From NCBI GenBank assembly GCA_030549175.1, contig JAUKUA010000001.1, positions 8,680,001 through 8,744,000 of the forward strand: DNA of 64,000 nucleotides, given 5' to 3'. The notes under the pieces are model-generated. The model was not told where the DNA came from. It saw only the letters and a program-made list of their open reading frames with translations, and ran no database searches. Every line of letters starts with the position of its first letter. Position 1 is the stretch's first letter. This DNA comes from Lasiosphaeris hirsuta. Lineage: Eukaryota > Ascomycota > Sordariomycetes > Sordariales > Lasiosphaeriaceae. Positions 53,764-64,000 of this stretch are shown piece by piece. A program made the translations under genes and the position numbers.

Positions 53764-53997
53764 ATGCCTTCAATAGGTACCATGGACCAATCGGCGGAAC
53801 ACGGCCATCAACGCGGTCTTGGCTGCGAGGGCCATTGGTGCGGCGTGCACCTCATTATCCGGGACAGCAGATTTGAACTAAGAATCAGTACTGTGTTGAT
53901 CTGCAACGTCTCTGATGATCTGGAGGTTAACTGGGTTCTTGCAGGCTGGGGGATCACGTTCTTGTTCATGCTCTGGCTCTTGCGAGTAATGAGTTGA
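53764..53997 (+). CDS. Possible small membrane protein
   Basis: This 77-residue frame ends with one hydrophobic helix (WVLAGWGITFLFMLWLLRVM) and follows a TATATA box by about 55 bp. There is no family match, and codon use is unremarkable. An alternative Met lies at residue 7. It could be chance. Confidence 0.25.
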   Translation: MPSIGTMDQSAEHGHQRGLGCEGHWCGVHLIIRDSRFELRISTVLICNVSDDLEVNWVLAGWGITFLFMLWLLRVMS

Positions 53998-56153
53998 ACA
54001 TCTCACCCACTTGAAGCACAAGTCTTGCACCAGCCCCCCCACTCCGTGTAGGTACAAGTGTGCTTTCTTGACCCATCACGAATCGGTGCTAATCATTTCA
54101 TAGGTCCAATTTTACGCAGGTGGCTAAGCGGTCTGAGCTTGGTTTATGTGGAGTTCAATACGTCGTCGAGTGGTCGGTATGGAAGGCGTCTGACATGGGA
54201 GGCATTCGGCATGAGATTTTCTTCGGCAAGGGAGGCGTTCAGCACTGATTGCGCTCAGCAGGGAGATGGAGGCTCAACACGCGGGGTGGACAATAGGTAG
54301 GAGCCGGCCGTGGGCCGACACTGAAATACTACCTCTTCCTCACTAGGACCTTCCATGGCCTTAGTTATATTTCTTTCCTTGCCCCTTTTGCTATCACGAA
54401 AACAAGCCGGATTGCGCGTACATTGCAGGTGCGCAGCGGATCAACCGGCGAGGAGCCATCACCGACAGCCAATCCTACCCAAAGCCCCGGCCCTGGATCA
54501 ACACGGATGGCAACTGTGCAAGCGACCACGACCATGTGAACGCCCAACAAACCCAACACGAAACCCTCTCAATGGCGGCCATCCTTAACGATATAGATTG
54601 TGTTCAAGTGATGGATAGGATATGGAATCACACTGGCAATGGCTGGATGGTCCCGAGTACATCTCCACTGCCTCGACGTCAATGCGGTTGAACGTCATGG
54701 CACCCTGTGCTGGATTCGGCAAGACGCAATCGAGAGAATCGCCTGGTTGGCAACGGTAATGCTGTGTTCCTGGATATGTCTGACAACCCACATCAATTAT
54801 TAGCTGCCACGGTGTTCATGGAAGGGCTGACGTGCAGGCTAACCTCTACACGCGCAGCGGTATACCGCATTCGCCAATGTTGCGACTCGATGTCTGCGCC
54901 AGCTCAAGATGGCAGACACTGCTGATAGCACTGCGACCACAACACCAATGATGGAGACAATGGCATCGGACGTGATTTCCATGGCGGCGCCTCAGGCTGC
55001 GGCTGAGAAGTTTTGGCATTTTAGTCAGGATCAGCATCGGATGGGGGAAGGGAGAGGAGTTTGGAGCGTAATTGCTGTCACGGTTTACACCAGGCGAGAG
55101 GGAAAGTACTTAGACGGTATCACCGAGAGCTAGTTGGGCTTGAAAAAAAAAAAAAAAAGTTTCTTGTGGCGCTGTGCTCAGTGTGCTGTGTTGCTAGTCT
55201 GCGGGGGTGAGGGAGTCGCAAAGAAAATTCCCGAGTTTGGTCTCGCAGGTCAATGATATCTCAAAAGAGCTGGGCGTCCCCATACATGACTCCATATTGC
55301 CGTGCAAACAAGTGGGAATAAGCGAGATTCTTATTGCTTCCAGTCCGAGGCTGCGAAAATGCAGGAAATCTCCGATACAACTAGGGGTCGGAGGGGGTAT
55401 TATTCCTCATGTTGGGCCAACCGCGTGGCTGTTTTTTGTGGTTACCGTTCTAGCTTAATCCAATCAGAGAGATAGGGCTGTTTTTTGTGGGTATGATTTC
55501 GGCTCAATCCAATCAGGCCGCCAGATGGATCTATGGGCAAGAGCAGAACAGACCTCCCACCTCCCACGATCAGATTGCTCGCAGTGGCAGCCACGGGCAG
55601 CAAGCTGCCTCTAGTGGGGACAACTTTGGAACCGGGTCAAAAAGTTGCATGCACTAGAGATTTGCGCGAATCGTAGGGGCCCCCAACCCGTCACCGACAT
55701 ATGTCGGCAGCGCGCAGCCACCTGCTGCGGTCGGGGCGACTTTGGCCCAGGGTCCGCTCAGACAAGTGATGAGGATAATTTCTGAGGGCCCGATTTGGGA
55801 TTTTGACAATCAGCTTCTCGCCTTCCATGTGGCAGAACCACGTCATGTTTCAAAGCCCCTCAAAAGCCATGCGAGCAATGAAGTCGCCAAGAAGCCCGCA
55901 AACCTGACGGGTGATTCTCTCCTCAACATATAAACCTAGGGCCCCAAGCATTTTCGACATCCCAACATTATCACTTCTACCAACTTGAACACATCGAGCA
56001 CCCCTGGTCCCCTACTAGGGCCGTAACTGCTGAACCTGTCTCTTAGCCATCCCTTCAGTGTCGTAGCGTTATTGAATTGTCGACAAGCCGCCCTCCTCCC
56101 TCAACCTTTCTTGTCCGAGTCGTTGTCAGGCTCGTACGGGCTGAGCTCGTAAC
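53998..56153. other. Intergenic, nothing recognised
   Basis: A 2.1-kb stretch with short ORFs only (for example 54909-55133, rich in Thr, Ala and Met) and a 15-base A tract at 55144. No gene model is supported. Confidence 0.4.
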
Positions 56154-58170
56154 ATGGCTCCGTCCGTTACAACCCCGAGCGAAGACGATTAGTTCGGATA
56201 CAAGCCTAGGATCCGCCGACTGTATCTCGCGGAAAACAAGTCGCTGCAGTAAGTAAGGGAAGTTCTTAAAGTAGAAAGGTCTGGTTGTTACGTGAGTACA
56301 CGCACATCTTTTGTTGCTGCTCTCCGGCTTTCTGACATGCGTTTTACCGTCGAAAGGACCAGCTGGATACCAAGTTGAAGCAATGGAATTTTCGAAAGAA
56401 TGTGCCCCAGGATGCGTAGCGATCAATCGACCACCGGATCCAAAAGCGCGAGCGCCTGAGGAAACAGAGCGGCGTCTCCCTCTATGGCGTTAGGCTAGAC
56501 TCTACGGCCATCCAGAGAGGGATAGCCGAGTCTCGAAGAAAGGTCCCAAAGTTGCAGGACAAGCCTGAGTACGCTTCAACGGGTATGTATTCCGGGTTCG
56601 GTTTTCAGTGTCATGGTTGTGCTTACCAGCTTGGCATGGCTGTTCCCGGGCCATCAAGCCCTTGTCCCAGCTACCAACGGTCCCTGTTCCCCAGGAGAAT
56701 TTGGTGTGTTGGTATACACGCCTCCCGCGATTTCCATAGGATTCACTGGGTGGCCCGAAACCCTCCCGTGGATCAAGTTCGAGTCACGCTTTTCTGACTG
56801 TCAGTTCCCCACTCCGGTATCAGTGACAGTCGGTGCAACGGCCATGTCTAACCATGTCATCCGATAGTATTTCACTTTCAGTCCCCCGGAATGCACGGCT
56901 GGGCAATGCGCTCGCCAAGCACATGGAAATATCAGCTCTGGTTGGTTGCCCAGCATCGGGCAGTATATACCCCAGCTCGCGACAGCTCTCGTGTCCCGAC
57001 CTCAGGAGCCAATCCGTAATTTGAGCAGCAGTTCCGCTGCGCAGTACCGTCCAACCGACTGCTTGGCTGAATAGACACTCAAAAAATCCAGAGATGGTGA
57101 TATCGTCGAAGGAGTTGATGTCTACGCGCGTATCTAGAAAACCTAGGCGAGAAAATACGCTCGCGATTTGTTCCCACTACTCTCGTGATTGCGCGTCGAG
57201 CTGCTTGTTCGAAAGACGGTAGGTATATTCTCTCGGAACAGGTCGGCAGTGGTGCCTTTCAAGAGCCTTTTGGCGCGGGCAAATTGCTCTCCCGAGTACC
57301 ACTCGGGCATGATGGTACCGTCGACTGCACGATTACACCCCTCAATCACTGGCCGATCATACCCCTCGAGCTTGCTCTCCGGCATCACTGCGTTCCCCCT
57401 CTTGAAAACTCTGATTGATCGTGGAATCGACCTGAAGATGACCTTTCCGAGAGGAACCCCAATGAGAACTGCTATTGAGCTGCTCAAAGATTGACTTTTT
57501 ACCCGTGAATTGCCATCTGACAGCGTCCTTTCTTGGCTCAAGTTTGGCGGGCACGTAGAAGTGGACGAGATGATGACCAAAAAGGAGCACGCAGAGGTGA
57601 ACGAGATGGCCGAAATGCTCATTTCTGGGGGTGTCTGTTGATCTCCTACAACCTAACCAGGATACATGCAATCCTAAACGCTCCTATTCGTATCCGGCAA
57701 TTCATCTTGCATGTCGATATAGGGACCTCGCCCTGGTGAAACTCCTTGTGGAGAACGGAGCAGACATCACCCGAAGATTGAGGCTAACCTGTGGCATTAT
57801 CTCCGAGGTAACGGTTATTACTGGGGCGGCCGGCTGCCGTGCCGAACGACCGGAGATTCTCGCGTACATACTGGAAACCATTCAGTAGCAAGACCCAAAG
57901 ACATCAGTTTCCGAACATACATCGACCAACTCTTTCATTTCTGCCGTATAGGTCGGTGAATCCGACGTCATTCGATTTCTGTATGACACCTCCTCCAATA
58001 TCCCAGCTCGTAATGCCTGGGGGATTATACCTCTTCTATGTCCTTTGTCTCAGACTCTCTTGTGGTATTTATTTTGACTATGATTATCATTTTAAGCATC
58101 TTGGCGCTACTAAGCCAAGAAACTTGCAGGAAATGTGCAAAGTTCTGTTCTCTTTAGGAGCAAATGCCTG
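56154..58170 (+). pseudogene. Clr5-domain plus ankyrin gene, broken
   Basis: From ATG 56154 the frame reads MAPSVTTPSEDD, a stop, then FGYKPRIRRLYLAENKSLQ, a TAA, and VREVLKVE, the first half of a Clr5 domain. An intron with GTGAGT donor, CTGAC branch and AAAG acceptor follows (about 56292-56352), and the second half continues with DQLDTKLKQWNFRKNV. Downstream, eroded ankyrin repeats appear in changing frames (LKLLIDRGIDLKM-like at 57400, IHLACRYRDLALVKLLVENG at 57690, SDVIRFLYDTSSN at 57970). Stops stand where Gln would be expected (LQ-TAA). The live proteins are fungal-specific, probably DNA-binding at the N-terminus with an ankyrin interaction surface. This copy is dead. Confidence 0.65.
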
Positions 58171-58519
58171 CGCTTGAAATGGAGCAGGAGCCCATGCAGG
58201 CAAACCAGGGCAGGGGATGTGTGTGGACTTGCAGGACCGCAATAAGAGTCAGGGGCCAATTTTCCTTATTCATGGTCGTGCTGCTGGCTTCACAGGCAAT
58301 TGCCTTCCAAGTGCTGCCACTGTACAGGCACGCAATGGCACGTGCCTTTTCTTAATTCCGGAAAACCCGCTCACCATGACTCCACACGCGACAAAGCAGC
58401 GTTCGCAACAACCTCACATTCGCAACTAAGCAACGTTCGCGGCAAGACGACATACGCGATTAAACAGCGTACACACACTAAATATTTTTCCACAAAACAA
58501 AACCATTTCACACGAGACA

Positions 58520-59154
58520 ATGGAAGCTCGTCGCCAAATCCACTACCACTTTCCTCCCCATCAACCCATAATAATCGTCGACACCCGCCAACGACCCAGC
58601 ATAGCCGGGCGTATTGCCGAGGGCATTGCAAACTGTAAGCGATAACCCCCCCCCCCCTTCAGCACACTGCCCTCGCGCAATGGGAAACTCGGAATTGCTA
58701 ATCCGCTCCTGCCAAAAAATTAGACGTGATGCCGCATGAGATGGTGGTGGCCAGAGGAGAGGTCACCGATAGAGTCTCCCAAGAGGAGAAGGAAAACCGA
58801 CTCCCGCCGCTTATTTCCCTTGGTGATCCATCATCTCAAGCTGTCGCCATCCAAACTCCAGATGTCGCCGTTCACATCCGCGACACGGTTACCGCCCAAC
58901 GAGCCATTGGCCAGCTCGGGCTTGGAGCCCTCATCGAGACGGCAGCGAAAGCGGCGAACGCGAGAGCAACGGAAACCAAAGCGAGAGCAACGGAAGCCAA
59001 AGCGAGAGCAACGGAAGCCAAAGCGAGAGCAACGGAAGCCAAAGCGAGAGCGGCCCGTAACATTGTTCTTCCGGTTCTTGCCACAGTCGCTATCGCATTC
59101 ATCTGGCTGACCGGTGGTCGGCTGGTAGCCTTCGCCGCATTCAAGCGTCATTAA
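58520..59154 (+). CDS. Tail-anchored protein with ATEAKAR heptad repeat, two exons
   Basis: Exons 58520-58634 and 58724-59154 encode 181 residues. The 89-bp intron has a GTAAGC donor, CTAAT branch and TAG acceptor, and joins GIAN to YVMPHEM in frame. Exon 1 starts MEARRQIHYHFPPHQPIIIV, followed by DTRQRPSIAGRIAEGIA. The middle is polar. Residues about 125-155 are four tandem copies of ATEAKAR (one ATETKAR), a perfect heptad likely to form a charged helix or coiled coil. The C-terminus is one membrane helix, IVLPVLATVAIAFIWLTGG, ending AAFKRH. That suggests a tail-anchored protein with the coiled coil in the cytosol. I know no family for it. The minus strand of the repeat also gives ORFs, taken as shadows. 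Confidence 0.6.
58960..59043 (+). repeat. 21-bp minisatellite, four units, inside a coding exon
   Basis: Four tandem units of GCGAGAGCAACGGAAGCCAA(A), the first with one change (GAAACC), are followed by a partial fifth. Each unit is seven codons, so copy-number change would keep the frame and lengthen the helix. Confidence 0.9.
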
Positions 59155-60382
59155 TCGCTCATGCATACGGGCACTTCCCTCTCTTGCCCTTGCCTGTTCC
59201 GATCAACAGCGGCCATGGAGAGGACAAGATGCAACGCAACTAGCGACACATCTCACGAGATAAAGGGACATGTTGTACGGGCGTCAATGGAAAGGAACAC
59301 AGGCAACGAGCAGGGGAACATGGGATCAAGGAAGAAAATGTATATAATATTGTAGGGATACTCTCCACTCTCCAGAGAGAATACACGCCCATTCCACTCT
59401 GGTAGGCCCCAGTCTGACCGGAAAACGGAGGAAACATGATGGTCTAAGAATTGTTACTTCTTGCAACCAGCGCTTGACTCAGGCCAGATAATGCCAGATA
59501 ACAGATCAGATAACGAAAATCCTGGATCTGATTTGGCATTATTTGGCATATACCCCACTTTTCCTGGTTTCCAGGGCAATATAGGGCCTGGCAACGGACG
59601 CCAATTAATCGAAAAAAAAAGCTCCCAAATGGTATGCCTTGGCCTGTCATTTTTGCCATTTTCCACGCAGTCAAATCCAGCAATTGAATGCAGTTGAATC
59701 CAGTTGACTGAACGCAGTCAACTGCAGCCATTTACGCGGTTTCCACACATCCAACTATCCACACCTTCAATCCACACCTTTAATCCACACCTTCGGCCCA
59801 CGCCTTTCTTCCACACTTTAAGCCAGCAACCGCTGTCGCCTCTGTCAATAGTGATGCACAGTTCTCTGGAGTTTTCACACCGGCCTCCTCCAGCACTATG
59901 AAGCCGACCTCTTTGACCACCGATTGAACCGTTGGCATTGGCAGCTGACCATGAGGATTCGCAGTGTGTGAAGGGTTGTAAGTTGTATTTTGGAGGTTTG
60001 AGTGAGATGTGAGAGGAAGAAAACCCAGTTGCTAGGCAGGTGTAGGAACCTGAGTTGCTTTATGGCGTGACGGCTGCGTAGAGGAATCTGGGTAGCGAAA
60101 TGGGTAGGCCCAGGGTTGCCGCGGTGAGAGGTATCCAGGGAAAAGTATTTATAATGTTTCATAATTTCAACGTAGCAAGGTTTTAGGCTGCCGATAAACG
60201 TCGAATATAGTATGAGGACGATATGGAGGGGATAGAATGCCGGTGGTGGCAGGTCCGCCCAGTCTCCTCCCTCCCTTGTGTCCATTAAAGGGAAGCTACG
60301 AGACAGACATGGGTGGGAAATGGGAATCATTTGGGGATGGCGTCCTAATAGTAACAGGCTTCGAATCGTCCTCGGTCATCGA
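59155..60382. other. Intergenic with short tandem motifs
   Basis: There is no gene. At 59480-59530 CAGATAA-type motifs recur and at 59750-59820 a TCCACACCTTyAA motif of about 16 bp repeats four times. Both may derive from a small repeat element. Confidence 0.4.
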
Positions 60383-60384
60383 TA

Positions 60385-62104
60385 ACGTATTTTATAAGCG
60401 AGCGCCCCATATAAGCGAACGCCCCACGCCCCACACAAAACAACACCTCCTACATACAACACCACTTTTTTCCACCATTCACTATGCTGTCGCCGTCAAA
60501 ATAAGCTAGGCTAATCTTAGCCATCCAGGCTCTCGAAAAGGATACAGACCTTACTGTTCAAAGCGCTGCTGGGATCTATCAAGTCGATCCTAAGACTCTC
60601 AGGCTCCGACGCGCTGGCCGGCTTTCACGACGCGATATTCTAGCCAATTCAAGGAAACTTACGGATCTAGAGGAGCATACGATTATTCAGTATATAACTG
60701 AGCTATGTACACGTACATTTCCTCCTCGGCTTCGTTTTGTGGAAGATGTGGCCAACCGACTGCTACGCGAACGCGACACGCCCCCTGTCGGCAAGCTCTA
60801 GGCTCACAACTTCGTCAAACGCCAACCAGATCTCCGGACACGTGTAACAGACCAGGTTGGTCGATCATGTGACCAGTCACGTAACCCGAATGATCTGTGT
60901 GGCTTGCAACAGACCAAACGGACCCGGTCGAGTAATGATCTGTACGGTCTGCGACAGATCAAACAGACCAGGTCGGATGATCCATCAGGTCTGTCACAGA
61001 TCACAGAGAGCACCGAAAGATCACACTCAAAAGATACACAGGTACTTTCATTTTAAACAGTTATAAGCAGCCAACGTGTATACACCTTGGAGCGTGAGGA
61101 TTCCGGTTCCTCACGCAAGCAATTACATTCTGTTGTATCCCAAAGTCGTAACCAAACTCTGGTGATAGCAATCTGTTTGACAAGGTGTGATACCCCGTCT
61201 GAGAGACTTGCCTTCAATTGATCAACCCCTTTTCCCAATCAGGCGTTCTGCCTTGCGATCTGTCATTTAACACTGGGTAGCCCGCTACGCAGTGCACAGG
61301 TTGTAACAACACGTTTTACGCGTAGATACGACTACCAGAGGGCCAAATACAAATATCCAAGGATTATTCGCGAGTGGTTTACCCTTTTACATAACACTAA
61401 GGCCAAGTACGACATCCTTAACGAAGATACGTACAATTTCAACAAGACTGGCTTTATGATAGGTATAATTACCACTGAGATAGTAGTTACTACCTTAGAT
61501 GGCTACGGCAAGGTAAAAAAGACCTAGCTTAGCTTAGCAATCGTAAGTAGGTTACAGTTATCCAAGGAGTAAATACTCAAGGCTAGGCTATCCTACCATT
61601 TATCCTTTTAAAAGGGGAATATCACCAGGTGAGTTGGTATCAAAAATATAACCTTCCGGCTACTTGGTATATCGGAATACCTGACAACGGCTAGACTACC
61701 AACGAGAAAGGTCTAGATTAGATTCGACATTTCGATCTTCATACAACATCTCGTATAAAAGGCAAATACCGGCTTTTAGTCCTTAATGGCCACGAGAGCC
61801 ACCATTCCGACCAATTCGAGACCTATTACTAGGATCACAATATTAAAACACTTTACATACCTCCACATTCCTCATATCTAATTTAATCTTTAGATATTAG
61901 TTACTTTGGGCCGTTAAAGAAGGCTTATAGCTATCAAATTGAGGAACTTATACGTATATATATCATACATATCACCAAGTTAGAATTCCTCTGTACGTTT
62001 AAAAAGGCATTTTTTACCTCTTTTACAAATAAGAATATCTAAGGAGCCTTTACCGGAGCCGGCCTTACACTGTACGATCTAGAGAGGGTGATATCTAAGC
62101 TGGA
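60385..62104 (+). mobile_element. Second Fot1/pogo-type element, decayed, right end missing
   Basis: A left TIR starts ACGTATTTTATAAGCGAGC at 60385, preceded by TA, as in the 7041 element. The inner unit is different (AAGCGAGCGCCCCATAT versus AAGCGAGCCGGACATAT). The transposase starts near 60484 and shows LRLRRAGRLSRRDI, PPRLRFVEDVANRLLRERDT and PVGKL-AHNFVKRQP. It is then interrupted by the solo LTR at 60843-61308, resumes with YNFNKTGFMIG and FKKAFFTSF-like stretches, and is lost at about 62104 where unrelated sequence begins. Stops and frameshifts abound. It is older than the 7041 copy but retains CAA and TGG codons that are stops there. Confidence 0.83.
60843..61308 (+). mobile_element. 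Solo LTR with perfect 5-bp target duplication
   Basis: A 466-bp sequence beginning TGTAACAGACC and ending GGTTGTAACA is flanked by ACACG at 60838-60842 and 61309-61313 inside the transposase of the surrounding Fot1-type element. TG...CA ends and a 5-bp duplication define an LTR left after recombination of a retrotransposon. Its first third contains diverged tandem copies of a CAGACC/GATCTGT-containing unit of roughly 55 bp. A relic of the same family is at 14191. Confidence 0.9.
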
Positions 62105-63440
62105 TTGTCACACTGGTGGACTCACCTAAGGTTAACAGGGTGGATCTCCCCCTTGACCTGGGTCCACCGTGATGGCCACAACGGTGGCCACACCGTGGCT
62201 CAACCTGTGGGACACGCACACACCACAATCAGAGCGTGACTAGGAACCCCCTGGCCCGCACGTAGGTCGATGGGTCCTCGGCCCAGGCCGGGATCCTAGA
62301 CACCACTCACAAGTCGAGCCAGTCCACCACAAGGGCCTAGCTCGTAGGCTGCAGCGTTACCAGACCCCGGGTTTGACACGAGCAGCTACACAACCTCAGT
62401 ATCGTGGCTGAAGGCTACATTAGCCAGCCAGGAGACCCACATGGTGTTTCAGTAGGACCCTCTAGGATAAGGCCTCCTAGCTATCGCAACGGTTCCTGTG
62501 GACAACCTGAACCCCGACGTTCTCCGGAGTCTAGCCTCAGTGGTGACAGGTGGCTAAAACCGAGCCCAAGGAGTCATAAAGGGAACCGTCATTATCCGAC
62601 GTAAGTACTAAGGACGTGAAGGAACCTCCGTGGTCGTGATGATCACACCATCGGAGTTAAGTACTAATACCGCCCGTAGACTACCAAAGGAAAGGTCAGT
62701 AACACTTGGCAGGAACATTGATTGGTAGGACGTGAGAGACGAGCGGCTAAGACCCTGGGCCGGCAAAGTGGCTAAGGAAGGATCTTCATGTATCTCAGTA
62801 CCCTTGTATATTGTACATAGCCTCCATATAAGAGACAAGGGCTCTACGACGGATCCTCGAGAGGAAGAAGCTCCCCAGCCCTTTTTGGAAACAGCCTAGA
62901 AAGATTATCAGCTGAACTTCAGTGAAGCTGAGGGGTAATACAACCTTGTGAACCCTTCTGTTTCTCATTGACTTACAACTGCGAAACATCGTCTGTTGTT
63001 TTACCCTAAAGTTGCCTTTACCAACCCCAGTCACCCACACCACCCATAGCCACCTTGCTTAGGCGCTACTCAGACGCTACTCAGGCGCTACTTAGGAAAT
63101 GATTAGAGAAATCGCCAAATATGGTTTAGACAAGTAGGAAGTATTCTGCGGTTTAAATGGCAACTTTTCGCGAGGTCCTAGTTTTGGGACACATGTGGCC
63201 CAAAACTGGGACCCCTCCCCCCATACCTAACTCCTTTTCGCTCCCTTTCCCTCTCCCCCAAGTTATATAAAGCCTAGTTTACGTCCCCTACCAGGTCTCC
63301 ATTCCCGTCTTCCTTATTTACAAAAGTGAGTAAATCTCACCCTTAAACCAAGATACTCCCCAAGCGGATTACCTCATTTTTATTTATCTATTTACTAGAC
63401 TTTCAGGTGTGTAACCACCAGTACAGGGTGTAAGACGTGT
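62105..63440. repeat. Uncharacterised sequence that truncates the Fot1-type element, perhaps LTR-derived
   Basis: Sequence starting TTGTCACACTGGTGGAC replaces the transposon's right end. It has no long ORF, includes a short tandem GCGCTACTCAG repeat (63061-63096) and a TTATATAAAG promoter-like box at 63263. That composition would fit a long terminal repeat, but no matching TSD or CA end was found, so this stays tentative. Confidence 0.35.
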
Positions 63441-63560
63441 GAGTGCAAGATGTGCGAGCGCAATGGATACAGGTATGGTGTTGAATTTTTTTTTGGCAGT
63501 TTTTACACTTTAGATATCAGCATCTTCTATGTACGATTAACGGCCCTATCACCAAGAAAT

Positions 63561-64000
63561 TTAGCTAAACTTGGGATAAGTATCCCACGCAGAAACATTA
63601 GATACTGTTCCTGCTCCCAGAACTCCCTCAAAGTCAAACAAAACACCGTCAAAACGACCAAAGTTGAGGTCCACCGAGGCAAAACCCTCTGATCCATTGA
63701 GATCATACGTCTTGTCCGACATCCAGGCGCTTTTGTCGCTGTACCCGGCACCATCGAGACCACCTGCTTTGTAGGAGGTTGCATCCTCCGCAATAATAGA
63801 CTCGAAAGCCGGCGGCGTCTGTCCTGCCGGGACTTGCAGCGCGCTGGCTCGAGTGTGCCGGTAAAGTCAGAAAAGCTCGAGCTGCGTGTCCCGGACCATG
63901 TCCACGATCTGGCTCTTGAGAGTTTCGATCTCGCTCCTAGGATCCAAAGTAGCTCCGACACGGGCGCTGAGTTTGCGCCGGATATGAGTCGGTAGCTCGG
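63561..64000 (-). pseudogene. C-terminal part of a fungal C2H2-family protein, one in-frame TGA, runs off the window
   Basis: The minus strand reads LPTHIRRKLSARVGATLDPR, SEIETLKSQIVDMVRDTQLE, then TGA at 63867-63869, then in the same frame GQTPPAFESIIAEDATSY and SDKSAWMSDKTYDLNGSEGF, ending at TAA 63561. This is the conserved tail of a large fungal zinc-finger family, with LPTHIRRKL...LDPRSEIETLKSQ. The single stop replaces what would be CGA by one C-to-T change. The rest of the gene lies outside the window, so whether it has further lesions is unknown. Confidence 0.65.

Noticed and set aside
54909..55133. 74-codon ORF rich in Thr and Ala
   Set aside because: Low complexity, no promoter context and no family.
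58831..59166. Minus-strand ORFs reading CSRFGFR repeats
   Set aside because: They are the reverse of the 21-bp minisatellite. The plus-strand frame has an intron-supported gene and a membrane tail.
60857..61066. Overlapping ORFs on both strands with repeated C/R-rich peptides
   Set aside because: They come from the tandem subrepeats of the solo LTR and have no start context.
62106..63463. A complete solo LTR between 62106 and 63463 with TGGAT duplication
   Set aside because: The right end would be CAA rather than CA and the alignment of TSD needs an extra base, so boundaries are not supported.
1..64000. tRNA or rRNA genes
   Set aside because: No A-box/B-box pair with a cloverleaf, and no rRNA-like conserved stretch, was found by eye. 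A tRNAscan run could overturn this.

Overview
The window comes from the nuclear genome of a filamentous ascomycete (Pezizomycotina, most likely a Sordariomycete). Coding genes carry short introns of 47 to 105 bp with GTRNGT-like donors, CTRAC-type branch sites and YAG acceptors. The families are typical of such fungi: Zn2Cys6 regulator, HET domain, NACHT with an MDPFSA-type N-terminus, 2EXR, Clr5 plus ankyrin, NmrA, DUF3433, and an anion:cation symporter (ACS)-type MFS. AT-rich stretches with C-to-T nonsense mutations look like the work of repeat-induced point mutation (RIP). No tRNA, rRNA or CRISPR was seen.

Layout. 1-6 kb: the 5' part of a C2H2-type fungal gene, a 2EXR gene with an in-frame stop, and an intronless GH36 alpha-galactosidase-like gene. 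6-14.4 kb: a transposon graveyard with two pogo/Fot1-type DNA transposons (7041-8893 and 10906-12796) that have clean TIRs and TA duplications, a broken short-chain dehydrogenase, a short interspersed repeat with a 9-bp target duplication, and an LTR relic. 14.8-22.7 kb: a gene-dense block with a divergent NmrA / Zn2Cys6 pair and a 1211-residue DUF3433 membrane protein. 23.9-30 kb: a lone RNase H1 N-terminal domain gene, eroded ankyrin and other gene fragments, and a secreted peptidoglycan-binding-fold protein. 30.6-42.9 kb: a HET-domain gene and a NACHT NLR-like gene, each with one reading-frame break, separated by a single-pass membrane protein gene and long empty stretches. 43-46.4 kb: a foldback element, a FAR1/MULE-like transposase fragment cutting off an Old Yellow Enzyme pseudogene, and another copy of the short repeat. 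46.5-53.1 kb: a GH43 beta-xylosidase, a small Cys-rich secreted protein, a kinase-like relic, and a four-exon MFS transporter. 53.8-64 kb: a possible small membrane protein gene, a Clr5-ankyrin pseudogene, a two-exon tail-anchored protein with an ATEAKAR heptad repeat, a second Fot1-type element holding a solo LTR, and the 3' end of another broken gene at the window edge.

How it fits together. The intact part is a mosaic of carbohydrate use (GH36, GH43, MFS), regulation (Zn2Cys6 facing NmrA), surface or secreted proteins and nonself-recognition genes (HET, NACHT), set among repeats. Many genes carry exactly one lesion, sometimes at a homopolymer. That could mean ongoing pseudogenisation or uncorrected indels in the assembly, and raw reads would settle it. 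The clearest new points are the 148-158 bp repeat family, the indel-free but stop-riddled reading frames of both pogo families, the modular TIRs of the Fot1-type pair, and the two-exon ATEAKAR gene.
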